From an uncultured Ruminococcus sp. (lineage in GTDB: Bacteria; Bacillota; Clostridia; Monoglobales; Monoglobaceae): 49,456 bases of DNA. A model generated the notes under the pieces. That model ran no database searches. It was given only the letters and a program-made list of their open reading frames with translations, and had not been told where the DNA came from. Within the stretch, counting starts at the first letter, position 1. Every line of letters begins with the position of its first letter. The stretch covers positions 1 to 49,456 of the forward strand of contig CACWIG010000011.1 in the NCBI GenBank assembly GCA_902760955.1. The letters are read 5' to 3'. Position numbers and translations under genes: made by a program. Below are positions 15,630 to 25,422 of this stretch, piece by piece.

Positions 15630-17312
15630 GTGAAAACTGATATTGAAATAGCTCAAAGTGCAAAAATGTTACCAATACGCGAGATAGCCGATAAGGTCGG
15701 TATACCCGAAGATGCTCTTGAATATTACGGAAAGTATAAGGCTAAACTCTCAGATGAGTTTATTGCCGAGGCTGCCTCTAAAAAGGACGGCAAGCTTATA
15801 CTTGTGACCGCAATCAATCCAACCCCCGCAGGGGAGGGTAAAACAACAGTGACTGTCGGTTTGGGACAAGCTATGCCAAAAATAGGCAAGTCTGCAATTA
15901 TCGCTCTGCGTGAGCCGTCAATGGGACCTGTTATGGGTGTCAAGGGCGGTGCGGCAGGCGGCGGCTATGCTCAGGTTGTACCAATGGAGGATATAAACCT
16001 TCACTTTACGGGAGATATGCACGCAATAACAGCGGCAAATAACCTTTTATCTGCGGCTATTGACAATCACATTCATCAGGGCAATGCACTGAATATAGAT
16101 GTAAGACGTATAACTTGGAAGCGTTGTCTGGATATGAATGATCGCGCCTTAAGAGAGGTTGTAGTAGGCCTTGGGGGAAAAGTAAACGGGTTTCCTCGTG
16201 AGGACGGATTTATGATTACTGTTGCAAGTGAGATTATGGCTATATTGTGTCTTGCGACGGATATGACAGATTTAAAGAACAGACTTGCGAGAATTGTTAT
16301 TGGCTATAACACAGACGGCAAGCCTGTAACAGCAGGAGATTTAGAGGTTGCAGGGGCAATGGGATTACTCCTTCACGATGCCATAAAGCCAAACCTTGTT
16401 CAAACTCTTGAAAACACACCTTGCCTTATGCACGGCGGACCTTTTGCGAATATTGCACACGGCTGTAATTCAATTCGTGCTACCAAGCTGGGAATGAAGC
16501 TTGCTGATTATTGTATTACAGAGGCAGGATTTGGTTCGGACTTGGGTGCAGAAAAGTTCTTTGATATTAAATGCCGTTTTGGTGAGCTTAAGCCCTCTTG
16601 CGTGGTACTTGTAGCCACAATCAGAGCATTGAAATATAACGGCGGTGTTAAAAAGGTTGACCTTTCAGAAGAAAATGTCGAAGCACTTAAGTCAGGAATT
16701 GTAAATCTTGGTAAGCATATTGAGAATATGCACAAATACGGCGTTCCCGTTGTAGTTGCAATCAATCGCTTTGGAACAGATACAGATGCTGAAATCAAAG
16801 TCGTTGAGAACTACTGTGCTGAAAAGGGTGTGCTTGCATCAATGTGCGAAGTATTTGCAAAGGGCGGCGACGGCGGTACAGACCTTGCCGGCAAGGTAGT
16901 TGCAACAATCGAAAACGCAGAGAAAGAAAATAAGTTGAATTTTGCACCTATATATGACGCTGATTTGCCAATTAAAGAAAAGATTGCAACAATTGCAAAA
17001 GAGATATACGGAGCAAAGGATGTTGCATACACTGCAAAGGCGGAAAAAGCCATAAAAGAGCTTACGGAGCTTGGCTTCGATAAAACGCCTGTATGTATGG
17101 CAAAAACACAGTATTCGCTGTCTGACAATCCGACACTTCTCGGCAGACCCGAGGACTTTACAATTACAGTCAGAGAGGTTCGCGTATCTGCAGGAGCAGG
17201 CTTTGTGGTTGCACTCACAGGTGATGTAATGACAATGCCGGGACTTCCTAAGGTTCCTGCGGCGAATAAAATGGATATAGACAATGACGGAACCATTACA
17301 GGCTTGTTCTAA
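15630..17312 (+). CDS. fhs: Formate-tetrahydrofolate ligase
   Basis: ATP-dependent formation of 10-formyl-tetrahydrofolate, the entry of formate into one-carbon metabolism. The P-loop-like TPAGEGKTT is at 65-73, followed by family segments [19 protein letters not shown] and FTGDMHAI. The 560 residues fit the 555-560 norm. The GTG at 15630 is chosen because GAGGGA lies 7-8 bp upstream; the open frame reaches back to 15585, but those codons have no binding site. mnmG follows after 23 bp. No other pathway genes such as folD adjoin, so use in acetogenesis cannot be claimed. Confidence 0.95.
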   Translation: MKTDIEIAQSAKMLPIREIADKVGIPEDALEYYGKYKAKLSDEFIAEAASKKDGKLILVTAINPTPAGEGKTTVTVGLGQAMPKIGKSAIIALREPSMGPVMGVKGGAAGGGYAQVVPMEDINLHFTGDMHAITAANNLLSAAIDNHIHQGNALNIDVRRITWKRCLDMNDRALREVVVGLGGKVNGFPREDGFMITVASEIMAILCLATDMTDLKNRLARIVIGYNTDGKPVTAGDLEVAGAMGLLLHDAIKPNLVQTLENTPCLMHGGPFANIAHGCNSIRATKLGMKLADYCITEAGFGSDLGAEKFFDIKCRFGELKPSCVVLVATIRALKYNGGVKKVDLSEENVEALKSGIVNLGKHIENMHKYGVPVVVAINRFGTDTDAEIKVVENYCAEKGVLASMCEVFAKGGDGGTDLAGKVVATIENAEKENKLNFAPIYDADLPIKEKIATIAKEIYGAKDVAYTAKAEKAIKELTELGFDKTPVCMAKTQYSLSDNPTLLGRPEDFTITVREVRVSAGAGFVVALTGDVMTMPGLPKVPAANKMDIDNDGTITGLF

Positions 17313-17335
17313 TCAACAACAGGAGATGAAATAAT

Positions 17336-19195
17336 TTGTTTACTGCAGACACATATGATGTGGTCGTTATCGGAGGCGGTCACGCAGGAATAGAAGCGGC
17401 ACTTGCTTCGGCAAGGCTGGGACTTAAAACCTGCATATTTTCAATTACGCTGGACGGTGTTGCCAATCTTCCGTGCAATCCCAGCATAGGCGGCACGGCG
17501 AAAGGGCATTTGGTCAGAGAGATTGATGCCCTGGGCGGAGAAATGGGCAAGGCTGCCGATGCAAACTTTATTCAATCAAGAATATTAAACCGAGGCAAAG
17601 GGCCTGCGGTTCATTCTCTCAGGGCACAGATTGACAGAAAAAGTTATCAAAGCGATATGAAGCATCGCCTTGAACTGTGTGAAAATCTTGATTTGCGTCA
17701 AGCTGAGATAGTTGAGGTTACGACTAACGACGACAACTCTGTCCGCTCCGTAATCACTATGTCGGGTGCAGAATATCTGTGCAGGGCGGTAATTGTGTGT
17801 ACGGGAACATACTTAAAATCGAGAATTATAATTGGTGAATTTAGTCAGGAAAGCGGTCCTGACGGAGTTTTCCCTGCCAATGGATTGTCCGACAGCCTAC
17901 GCAAAATAGGTGTTGAATTGGTTAGATTTAAAACGGGCACACCGCCTCGAATTAATCGACGCAGTATAGATTTTTCCGAGCTTGAGGAACAGAAGGGCGA
18001 TGACGAAATAACTCCGTTTTCATTTGAGTCTGAGGGAGAACTTGAAAATCAGGTTTCCTGTCATATTACATATACAAACGAAAAAACACACAAAATAATT
18101 CTTGACAACTTAGACCGCTCTCCGTTGTTCGGCGGTGATATTAAGGGTATCGGACCGAGATACTGCCCTTCTATTGAAGATAAAATTGTTCGATTTAAGG
18201 ACAAGGAAAGACATCAACTGTTTGTTGAACCAATGGGATTAAATACAGAGGAAATGTATCTGCAAGGCTTTTCAAGCAGTATGCCTGAGGACGTACAACT
18301 GCAAATGATACACTCTCTTAAGGGCTTTGAAAACGCTCAGGTTACACGTAACGCCTATGCCATAGAATACGATTGTGCAAACCCACTTCAGTTAAATCCC
18401 ACTCTTGAATTTAAAAACATTAAGGGCTTGTATGGTGCAGGACAGTTCAACGGCAGTTCGGGATATGAGGAGGCAGCCGCACAAGGTTTGATTGCAGGCA
18501 TAAATGCGGCATTAAAGCTTTTGGGCAGAGAGCCGTTTATTCTTGAGCGTTCACAAGCGTATATCGGTACTCTGATTGATGATTTGGTAACAAAGGGTAC
18601 AAATGAGCCTTATAGAATGATGACCTCACGTTCTGAGTACAGACTCCTATTAAGACAGGATAATGCAGATTTGCGTTTAACTCCTTTGGGACATAAAATC
18701 GGTTTGATATCAGATGAGCGATATGAGAAGTTTTTGAAAAAGCGTGAACAAATTGACGCGGAAATTGCAAGACTTAAAAAACTTGTATTTCCGCCGTCAG
18801 AGGCGGTTTTGGAGGTGCTGAACAGCGTAAGCTGTACACCGATAAAGACGGGTATTCACGCAGATGAACTGTTAAAACGCCCTGAGATTACCTATGAAAT
18901 TCTTGCGCCGATTGATAAGGACAGACCTGAACTTCCCAAAGACGTATGCGAGCAGGTTGAAATCAGCATAAAATATGAGGGCTATATAAACCGTCAGCTT
19001 GCACAGGCACAACAATTCTCCAAACTTGAGAATAAGAAACTGCCTCAAGACATAGACTATACAAAAATAGATGGGCTGCGACTCGAAGCACGTCAAAAGT
19101 TGGACAAAGTCAGACCTGTTTCCTTAGGTCAGGCATCAAGAATTTCAGGCGTGTCCCCTGCGGATATTGCGGTTCTTTTAATTTATTTAAAGTAG
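17336..19195 (+). CDS. mnmG: tRNA uridine 5-carboxymethylaminomethyl modification enzyme MnmG
   Basis: FAD-dependent partner of MnmE that modifies U34 of several tRNAs. The FAD dinucleotide motif GGGHAG is at 13-18. The conserved segments [15 protein letters not shown] and [14 protein letters not shown] are present, as is the C-terminal helical region that contacts MnmE. The 619 residues are typical. The start is TTG with AGGAGA about 9 bp upstream. The usual neighbours mnmE and rsmG are absent here: rsmG lies 7 kb upstream and mnmE is outside the window. Confidence 0.95.
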   Translation: MFTADTYDVVVIGGGHAGIEAALASARLGLKTCIFSITLDGVANLPCNPSIGGTAKGHLVREIDALGGEMGKAADANFIQSRILNRGKGPAVHSLRAQIDRKSYQSDMKHRLELCENLDLRQAEIVEVTTNDDNSVRSVITMSGAEYLCRAVIVCTGTYLKSRIIIGEFSQESGPDGVFPANGLSDSLRKIGVELVRFKTGTPPRINRRSIDFSELEEQKGDDEITPFSFESEGELENQVSCHITYTNEKTHKIILDNLDRSPLFGGDIKGIGPRYCPSIEDKIVRFKDKERHQLFVEPMGLNTEEMYLQGFSSSMPEDVQLQMIHSLKGFENAQVTRNAYAIEYDCANPLQLNPTLEFKNIKGLYGAGQFNGSSGYEEAAAQGLIAGINAALKLLGREPFILERSQAYIGTLIDDLVTKGTNEPYRMMTSRSEYRLLLRQDNADLRLTPLGHKIGLISDERYEKFLKKREQIDAEIARLKKLVFPPSEAVLEVLNSVSCTPIKTGIHADELLKRPEITYEILAPIDKDRPELPKDVCEQVEISIKYEGYINRQLAQAQQFSKLENKKLPQDIDYTKIDGLRLEARQKLDKVRPVSLGQASRISGVSPADIAVLLIYLK

Positions 19196-19207
19196 GTGAA
19201 AACCCAA

Positions 19208-19912
19208 GTGAAAAAGATTAGGTTTATAAGTATAGCATTGATTATATGTACTATTTTTGTATTTGGCGGTTGCAGAAAAAAGACTGCAAGTGAGTCAGGC
19301 GAAAATATTGTAAAAATAGATGATGGGCAAGAGAGAAATTATGAGGTTGTACTTGACGAGAGAGATGAGGACACCCAATATCAATATGGTGAGGATGACT
19401 TGTCGTTTATAGATACAGTAACGGGCAAAAAGATTTCTCTCGGTATGAATAAAGCAGAGGTAGAAGAGATTGCTGGTGAGCCTGAATTGGTTGACCGAAA
19501 CACTATCACATATGACGGAATTGTTATAAAGTATGACAATGATATTGCGGTTATGCTGAGTGTGTCCAATGGTGTTTTTGAAGGCGAAAAGGGAACAAGG
19601 TATTCAACATCGAGGGGAGTACACATCGGAAGCACAGCAGAAGATTTTAAAAAGGCATATGGTGCAGATTACAGCGAAGGCTCTCAGAGTACAGATGAAG
19701 CCACAGGTGAAAGCATAAAAGAGGCTTCACGTGCTACGAGATATTTTAAGAAGTCAGGCAGAAAAATCGAATATCTCGGTACAAAGCTGACAAGCGAGCT
19801 TAAGTCGGAGGACACCTCCAATTACTATTTACAGGATTTTATGTTCAGCAACAGTACGGGTAATATTGCAACGATGCGTGTAAGCCTATATTCTGCTGTA
19901 ACAGGGGGCTAA
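19208..19912 (+). CDS. Predicted lipoprotein with BamE/SmpA-like repeats
   Basis: About 234 residues. The N-terminus is a lipoprotein signal: KKIR, a hydrophobic core and FGGC with the Cys near residue 20. An acidic linker follows. Then comes an SLGMNKAEVEEIAGEP segment, the pattern of BamE/SmpA-like small alpha-beta domains, and a weaker second one (VHIGSTAEDFKKAYG). Function unknown; it would sit on the outer face of the membrane. Of two GTG starts, 19208 is preferred because AGGTG lies 9 bp upstream. It follows mnmG at once, so the two are probably co-transcribed. Confidence 0.7.
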   Translation: MKKIRFISIALIICTIFVFGGCRKKTASESGENIVKIDDGQERNYEVVLDERDEDTQYQYGEDDLSFIDTVTGKKISLGMNKAEVEEIAGEPELVDRNTITYDGIVIKYDNDIAVMLSVSNGVFEGEKGTRYSTSRGVHIGSTAEDFKKAYGADYSEGSQSTDEATGESIKEASRATRYFKKSGRKIEYLGTKLTSELKSEDTSNYYLQDFMFSNSTGNIATMRVSLYSAVTGG

Positions 19913-19931
19913 AATAGTTTTAGATAATCAA

Positions 19932-20070
19932 TGGGGCTGTTCAAAAAGTACTTTTCGGGACATCGGGGACGCCGTCCCCTACAATATATTTTGTATAATA
20001 TTTAAAATATAAAATGTAGGATTTGGCGATTTCCGATAAACCGCTGTATTTGACTTTTTTAACAGCCCCA
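19932..20070. repeat. Repeat family A, copy 2 (139 bp)
   Basis: Same layout and orientation as copy 1: TGGGGCTGTT at one end, its exact complement AACAGCCCCA at the other, and a shared CGGGGACGCCGTCCCCTACA core. It lies between the convergent lipoprotein and spoIIR genes, where it may terminate both. Confidence 0.85.
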
Positions 20071-20079
20071 TTAAAATGT

Positions 20080-20703
20080 TTATCTGAAATATCTTCCTAT
20101 TATTTCAGCAATTTTGAATTTAATTTTAACATCAGGCGTTTCGCTGTCGCAGATTAATCTGTATTCTTCGCAGGACAAAATGCTTTTCAGCTTTTTCTTT
20201 GATTCTTCAGAAATTTCAACAGAGGTATCGGTTATGCACAAGGGCGGATACATAACGCACCACCAATTTTGACCGAGTGCAGGACCAATTTTTATATTCA
20301 GAGCATAATATTTCCCGGCAGGTAAAAGGATACTGCCGTATTTTTTTGTAGGGAATTGACATTCCTCTATGGACGCCATTGCGGAATAGGGACAGCCTCT
20401 TTGGCTAAGCTCGTCCTCGGCGGCAGATTTTATCTGTTCAAGATTTTTAGTGACAATATTTTTAGACTCTGATACAGAGGAGCAGTCAGAGAGGACATAA
20501 GAAAAGTCCGACAAAATTCTGTTTCTGACGCAGAGCTTTAGTTCCTGGTCGTGTGCAGAGTCGCTTGCACCGACTATATGTAACCTCAGCACACTGTCCT
20601 CTATGTTTGTCTTCATATTCATAACATAACCTATGGTAAATATCATAAAGACTATAGACATAAAAATAAACGAAAGCACAACTCTTGTAAGTTTTGTTTG
20701 CAT
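20080..20703 (-). CDS. spoIIR: Stage II sporulation protein R
   Basis: The signal made in the forespore that triggers SpoIIGA to process pro-sigma-E in the mother cell. It has 207 residues: an N-terminal membrane anchor or signal (about 8-28), then LRLHIVGASDS, LPAGKYYALNIKIG and NWWCVMYPPLC, all typical of SpoIIR. AAAGGAG lies upstream of the ATG. It is transcribed away from ddl and into repeat copy 2. No clear sigma-F promoter could be assigned by eye. Confidence 0.93.
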   Translation of the reverse strand: MQTKLTRVVLSFIFMSIVFMIFTIGYVMNMKTNIEDSVLRLHIVGASDSAHDQELKLCVRNRILSDFSYVLSDCSSVSESKNIVTKNLEQIKSAAEDELSQRGCPYSAMASIEECQFPTKKYGSILLPAGKYYALNIKIGPALGQNWWCVMYPPLCITDTSVEISEESKKKLKSILSCEEYRLICDSETPDVKIKFKIAEIIGRYFR

Positions 20704-20784
20704 TTTTTTGGCTCCTTTGAAGTAATAATTATGAAAAATTAGTAACTTAATATATTTTTAACATATATTTAGTATATATACATA

Positions 20785-20813
20785 TTGATTTTTAAAACAA
20801 AGTGATGTAAAAT
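20785..20813 (+). promoter_or_regulatory. Promoter of ddl-murI
   Basis: TTGATT (20785-20790), 17 bp, TAAAAT (20808-20813), in the divergent spoIIR/ddl gap. Confidence 0.6.
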
Positions 20814-20868
20814 ATAGTTTATAATGATATTATGGTGGATTATTATGTTTTGGGAGGATGACAGCCTA

Positions 20869-21933
20869 ATGAATAAGATTAATGTTTGTGTATTGTTTGG
20901 CGGTGTATCAAGTGAGCACGAGGTTTCGCTTGTGTCTGCTACAACTATTGTTAAATCCATTGATAAAGATAAATATAATATACATAAAATAGGTATAACA
21001 AAAACAGGGGAATGGCGTTATTTTGATGACGAGGCTGATAAAATGGTTGAGTTTGATAAAAATGCAGACAACTATAAAAAGGCTATAATTTCTCCTGACA
21101 GAGAAGACGGGGGAATACTTGTCTTTGATAATGACGGCATTAAAAAGATTGGCATAGATGTTGCCATTCCTGCTATGCACGGCAAGAACGGCGAGGACGG
21201 AACAATTCAGGGCTTGCTTGAGCTTGCGAATATTCCGTGCGTCGGCCCGGGTGTTATCGGCAGTTCAATGTGTATGGATAAGTGCATTGCCAAGATTTTG
21301 TTTAAAGAAGCAGGAATCCCTCAGGCTGATTGGGTAGTTGTAAGGGTTGACGCAAAAGGAAATTATGATAAGAGTAGCCTTGACGAGATAGAGCAAAAAC
21401 TCGGTTACCCCTGCTTTATCAAGCCGTCAAATGCAGGCTCGTCTGTGGGAATAAGCAAGGCTGAAAACAGAGAAGAACTTGAAAAAGGAATAGAGGCGGC
21501 AGCACCTCACGACAGAAAAATTCTTGTTGAAGAAGCGGTAAATGCCAGAGAGGTAGAGAGTGCTGTTATGGGGAACTTGAACCCTGTGTGTGCACCTGTT
21601 ATAGGCGAGATTGTGCCTGCGGCAGAGTTCTATGATTATGACGCAAAGTACAAGGATGATAATTCAAAACTTTTAATGCCGGCACCTGTTGACGAGGAAA
21701 CCGCAGATAAAATCCGCGAATACGCAGTAAAGGCATATAAGATTTGTGAGTGTCGCGGACTTTCGCGTGTTGACTTTTTTGTTGATAAGGTTACAGGCGA
21801 AATTAAATTAAATGAGATAAACACCCTACCTGGATTTACTTCTATAAGTATGTATCCTAAACTTTGGGAAAAGAGCGGACTTGCAATAACAAATCTGATT
21901 GATAAGTTGATTGAATACGCTATGGAAGATTAA
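20869..21933 (+). CDS. ddl: D-alanine-D-alanine ligase
   Basis: An ATP-grasp enzyme that makes the D-Ala-D-Ala dipeptide of peptidoglycan. Visible are HEVSL near the N-terminus, GEDGTIQGLLE, the ATP-grasp segment CFIKPSNAGSSVGISK and the C-terminal LNEINTLPGFTSISMYP. The SMYP segment fits ordinary D-Ala ligases; nothing suggests a D-Lac or D-Ser vancomycin-resistance form. The ATG at 20869 follows GGGAGGA with 10-bp spacing; the upstream open codons (from 20824) contain that site and are rejected. The length is 354 residues. murI follows after 22 bp. Confidence 0.94.
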   Translation: MNKINVCVLFGGVSSEHEVSLVSATTIVKSIDKDKYNIHKIGITKTGEWRYFDDEADKMVEFDKNADNYKKAIISPDREDGGILVFDNDGIKKIGIDVAIPAMHGKNGEDGTIQGLLELANIPCVGPGVIGSSMCMDKCIAKILFKEAGIPQADWVVVRVDAKGNYDKSSLDEIEQKLGYPCFIKPSNAGSSVGISKAENREELEKGIEAAAPHDRKILVEEAVNAREVESAVMGNLNPVCAPVIGEIVPAAEFYDYDAKYKDDNSKLLMPAPVDEETADKIREYAVKAYKICECRGLSRVDFFVDKVTGEIKLNEINTLPGFTSISMYPKLWEKSGLAITNLIDKLIEYAMED

Positions 21934-21955
21934 TTTGGGGGAAAGTTAAAGAGTT

Positions 21956-22765
21956 ATGGATAACAGAGCTATTGGAATTTTTGACTCAGGACTTGGCGGA
22001 CTTACTTGTGTGAAAAAGGTTATGGAGATAATGCCAAACGAAAATATTATATATTTTGGTGATACGGGCCGTGTTCCATACGGAACAAAAAGTAAGGAAA
22101 CCATTATAAAGTACGTAAGACAAAACATAAATTTTCTTGAGACATTTGATATAAAGTTTATAATAATTGCCTGCGGAACAGCAAGCAGTGCGGCACTGCC
22201 CAATATACAGGACGAGATAAAGACAGAAGTTATAGGGGTCCTTGAACCTACCTGCCGTGAAGCGATTGCTGTTACAAAAAACGGCAAGATAGGCGTAATT
22301 GGAACTCAAGGAACGATAAACAGCGGAAAGTACCTTGAAACTATCAATCGAATAAACCCCGACACAGAGGTATACAGCACAGCCTGTCCGATGTTTGTGC
22401 CCCTTGTGGAAAACGGATATACAGAGGGCGAGGTTGCCCGAATAATAGTTGAGGAGTATTTAGCACCTGTTAAAGAAAAGGGTGTTGACACATTGATAAT
22501 GGGTTGTACCCACTATCCTTTGCTCAGAAAAGAAATACAAAAGTTTATGGGCGATGATGTAAGGCTTATCGACTCGGGAGCGGCGGCGGCAGTTGAGGCA
22601 AAGGCACATCTGCTAAAGAACGGCAGCTTGTGCGGTTCTGAAAATGCAGGTACAGCCAAATATTATGTAAGTGATACGGTTGTTGGCTTTGAGGAGCTTG
22701 GAAGTGCCTTTCTTGATAAGCATATTGAGGGCAGTGTGCATAAAATTGATATTGAAAAGTATTAG
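21956..22765 (+). CDS. murI: Glutamate racemase
   Basis: Cofactor-independent racemase supplying D-glutamate for peptidoglycan. FDSGLGGLT lies at the N-terminus, and the two catalytic cysteines are C73 in ACGTAS and C184 in GCTHYPLL. The first motif is usually ACNTAS, so Asn is replaced by Gly here, next to the catalytic Cys. The 269 residues are normal. It sits between ddl and a YwiB-like gene, consistent with a cell-wall and growth operon running to argS. Confidence 0.93.
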   Translation: MDNRAIGIFDSGLGGLTCVKKVMEIMPNENIIYFGDTGRVPYGTKSKETIIKYVRQNINFLETFDIKFIIIACGTASSAALPNIQDEIKTEVIGVLEPTCREAIAVTKNGKIGVIGTQGTINSGKYLETINRINPDTEVYSTACPMFVPLVENGYTEGEVARIIVEEYLAPVKEKGVDTLIMGCTHYPLLRKEIQKFMGDDVRLIDSGAAAAVEAKAHLLKNGSLCGSENAGTAKYYVSDTVVGFEELGSAFLDKHIEGSVHKIDIEKY

Positions 22766-22780
22766 AGAAGGATTGGGATT

Positions 22781-23257
22781 ATGGACGATAATGTAATGAT
22801 AAAGATAAAGACCTATCAGGATATTGACAGCCCAAACCCTGATGAACCGATAGAACTTGAAACAGGCGGTAAATTCGGAATTATAAACAATAAGTATTTT
22901 ATTAAGTATGAAGAAAGTGATATGACGGGTTTTCCCGATACGGTTACCACTCTTAAGATATGGGAGGGCAATGTTATTGTCACAAGGCGAGGCAAATATA
23001 ATATGAAGCTCTGCTATGTTGAAGGCAAGCAGAATTTGTGCTTGTATCCCACACCATACGGTGAGATTGGGGCATCAATCAAAACATTTAATGTAGATTT
23101 TGACTTTGGTGATAAAACAGGGTGGCTTAAGGTTGATTATACAATAGATGCCGACAATGAGAACTTTTGCAAAAATTCGCTGAACATATCAATAAACCCT
23201 ATTGACAGCGTATCAGAGGAAAAACCTAAAATACATAAAATAAACAGAACTGTATAA
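22781..23257 (+). CDS. DUF1934 (YwiB-like) beta-barrel protein
   Basis: A protein of 158 residues that resembles B. subtilis YwiB, a small calycin-like beta-barrel of unknown role. Supporting features are an N-terminal I-K-I-K-T strand, the KYFIKYEESD and TTLKIWEG segments, RRGKYNMKL, a GEIGASIKTFNVDFDFG stretch and a late KVDYTIDAD strand. In Bacillus ywiB also lies directly before argS, and here argS follows after 23 bp, which strengthens the call. A ribosome binding site (AGAAGGA) precedes the ATG. Confidence 0.8.
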   Translation: MDDNVMIKIKTYQDIDSPNPDEPIELETGGKFGIINNKYFIKYEESDMTGFPDTVTTLKIWEGNVIVTRRGKYNMKLCYVEGKQNLCLYPTPYGEIGASIKTFNVDFDFGDKTGWLKVDYTIDADNENFCKNSLNISINPIDSVSEEKPKIHKINRTV

Positions 23258-23280
23258 AACAGATGAAAGGAAGATTACAT

Positions 23281-24978
23281 ATGAGTTTGTTTGAAAATAT
23301 GAAGGATAAAATAGCATCAAAAATTACAGATGCATTTGACGAGGCGGTTGCAGGCGGAGAACTGAATGCAACAGAGGCTGAAATTTCAGATATGATTAAG
23401 CTGGAGGTTCCGAAGGACAAGCTCCACGGCGATTTTGCTTGTAATATTGCAATGATGCTTGCAAAGGAATTGCGAATGACACCGAGAAAAATTGCAGATG
23501 CGATTGTGGCTCATATTCAAACAGACGAGGATATATGTAAGGTTGAGGTTGCAGGAGCAGGTTTCATAAACTTCTATCTTACGCCTAATTGGCTTTATAA
23601 AACTATACAGCAAATCGAAGAGCAAGGCAAGGACTATGGCAAGATTGATTTGGGCAAGGGTAAAAAAGTTATGGTTGAGTTTGTCAGTGCCAACCCCACA
23701 GGGCCTATGCATATGGGTAATGCCAGAGGCGGTGCCTTGGGCGATTGTCTTGCATCTGTGCTTGAATATGCGGGCTATGACGTAACACGTGAATTTTATG
23801 TAAATGATGCGGGTAATCAAATAGAAAAGTTTGGAAACTCATTGAACGCAAGGTATATTCAGCAGTTAAAGGGCGAAGATGCAATTGAATTTCCCGAAGA
23901 CGGCTATCACGGCGACGATATAACAGAGCACGCAAAAGCCTTTATTGCTATCAACGGCGACAAGTATTTGGAATGTGACGAAGAAGAACGCAAGGCGGCT
24001 CTTGTTGATTATGCCCTTGAAAAAAATGTTACCGCACTGCGTGAGGACTTAGAAAAATACAGAATTGTATATGATGTATGGTTCAGAGAGAGTAAGCTCC
24101 ATAACGATGGCGAAGTAACGGCAGCGATACAGAAACTTACCGACAACGGATATACTTATGAAGAAGACGGAGCGGTGTGGCTCAACTGTGAAAAGATGGG
24201 GCTTGAGAAGAATGAGGTTCTTGTCCGTAAGAACGGCATACCAACATATTTTGCGGCAGATATTGCATATCATATGAATAAGCTGGAAACAAGAAAGTAT
24301 GATTGGGCAATAAATGTATGGGGCGCTGACCATCACGGACACGTGGCAAGAATGAAGAAGGCTCTTGAAGCGGTGAATATAAATTCTGACAGACTTGACA
24401 TTGTTCTTATGCAGCTTGTTCGTCTTATGCAGGACGGAGAGGTTGTGAGAATGTCAAAGAGAACGGGCAAGGCGATTACTCTGTCTGACTTGCTTGAGGA
24501 TATAAGCGTGGATGCGGCAAGATTTTTCTTTAATATGAGAAGTGCAGGCAGTCACCTTGATTTTGACTTGACTCTTGCGGCTGAGCAAAGCAATGAAAAC
24601 CCTGTTTTCTATGTTCAGTATGCATATGCAAGAATTTGCAGTATTATCAGATTGTTAAAGGAAGACGGAGTTGAAGTCAAAAAGTATTCGGAGATAAACC
24701 CATCTCTTTTAACAGATGAAACAGAGCTGACCTTGTTGAAGAAGCTTGCTGATTTGCCTGAGGAGATAAAAAATGCGGCAGAGGCGTTGGAGCCTGCCAA
24801 GATTACACGTTACATTATGGACCTGGCAACAGATTTCCATTCGTTCTACAATTCTTGTCACGTAAAGGGTGAGGATGAAGAACTTATGGCGGCTCGTCTT
24901 AAATTGGCGGACAGCGTTCGCATTGTTATGGCAGGAATACTCGGTATGTTAAAAATATCAGCCCCTGAAAAAATGTAA
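23281..24978 (+). CDS. argS: Arginyl-tRNA synthetase
   Basis: Class I synthetase of 565 residues: the Arg-tRNA-synthetase N-terminal (Add-1) domain, then FVSANPTGPMHMGNARGG with the HIGH-type HMGN near 144-147, an MSKRTG KMSKS-type segment near 391, and a DALR helical anticodon-binding domain with QYAYARICSI. The ATG at 23281 has AAAGGA about 9 bp upstream; an earlier in-frame ATG at 23263 lies upstream of that site. It ends the run murI-ywiB-argS and lies just before two secreted-protein genes. Confidence 0.95.
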   Translation: MSLFENMKDKIASKITDAFDEAVAGGELNATEAEISDMIKLEVPKDKLHGDFACNIAMMLAKELRMTPRKIADAIVAHIQTDEDICKVEVAGAGFINFYLTPNWLYKTIQQIEEQGKDYGKIDLGKGKKVMVEFVSANPTGPMHMGNARGGALGDCLASVLEYAGYDVTREFYVNDAGNQIEKFGNSLNARYIQQLKGEDAIEFPEDGYHGDDITEHAKAFIAINGDKYLECDEEERKAALVDYALEKNVTALREDLEKYRIVYDVWFRESKLHNDGEVTAAIQKLTDNGYTYEEDGAVWLNCEKMGLEKNEVLVRKNGIPTYFAADIAYHMNKLETRKYDWAINVWGADHHGHVARMKKALEAVNINSDRLDIVLMQLVRLMQDGEVVRMSKRTGKAITLSDLLEDISVDAARFFFNMRSAGSHLDFDLTLAAEQSNENPVFYVQYAYARICSIIRLLKEDGVEVKKYSEINPSLLTDETELTLLKKLADLPEEIKNAAEALEPAKITRYIMDLATDFHSFYNSCHVKGEDEELMAARLKLADSVRIVMAGILGMLKISAPEKM

Positions 24979-25000
24979 AACTTTGTTTGGAGTGTTAAAT

Positions 25001-25384
25001 TTGTTGAAGTCAAAAAAAATCGGAACAGTAATTTTGTGTTTTTGTATATTGATTTGCTCAGCTATATCTGTTTATGGGGAAGATACAACAAGCAGAATTA
25101 CTGACATATGCGTTTTAAAGGGAAATCTGTATTATTGTGACCACAAAAACGGAAAGATTGTAATGAAAAATGTTTCGCCTGTAGTGAAGTCACAGGTGGG
25201 AACCGAGATAGCAGAGGCGATAGAGTATGCCGAGATAGGTATTTCTGCAGAGGCTCTGTATATGAAAGACGGAACAAAGGCGGAGTACGATTGGTTGAAT
25301 AATAATGTAGATGATGTTGCCCAAATAATTGTCGCAAGACGAGATGACGGCACAATGAGGGTTATGTATTTTCAGTTTAAATAA
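25001..25384 (+). CDS. Small secreted protein of unknown function
   Basis: About 127 residues with a Sec signal peptide (KSKK, a hydrophobic core with several Cys, cleavage near VYG-ED). The mature part starts EDTTSRITDIC and has no motif I recognise; it reads as a small alpha-beta domain. The mature N-terminus VYGEDTT is shared with the S41 protease encoded 38 bp downstream, hinting that the two evolved or act together. The start is a TTG at 25001 or 25004 after a weak GGAG; the frame is open from 24983. Confidence 0.65.
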   Translation: MLKSKKIGTVILCFCILICSAISVYGEDTTSRITDICVLKGNLYYCDHKNGKIVMKNVSPVVKSQVGTEIAEAIEYAEIGISAEALYMKDGTKAEYDWLNNNVDDVAQIIVARRDDGTMRVMYFQFK

Positions 25385-25422
25385 AGTGATAGACTTAGTT
25401 TGAACAGAAAGGTGATTATATA

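Noticed and set aside
20869..21933. Van-type D-Ala-D-Lac ligase
   Set aside because: The C-terminal segment fits normal Ddl and no vanH, vanX or vanS/vanR genes are nearby.
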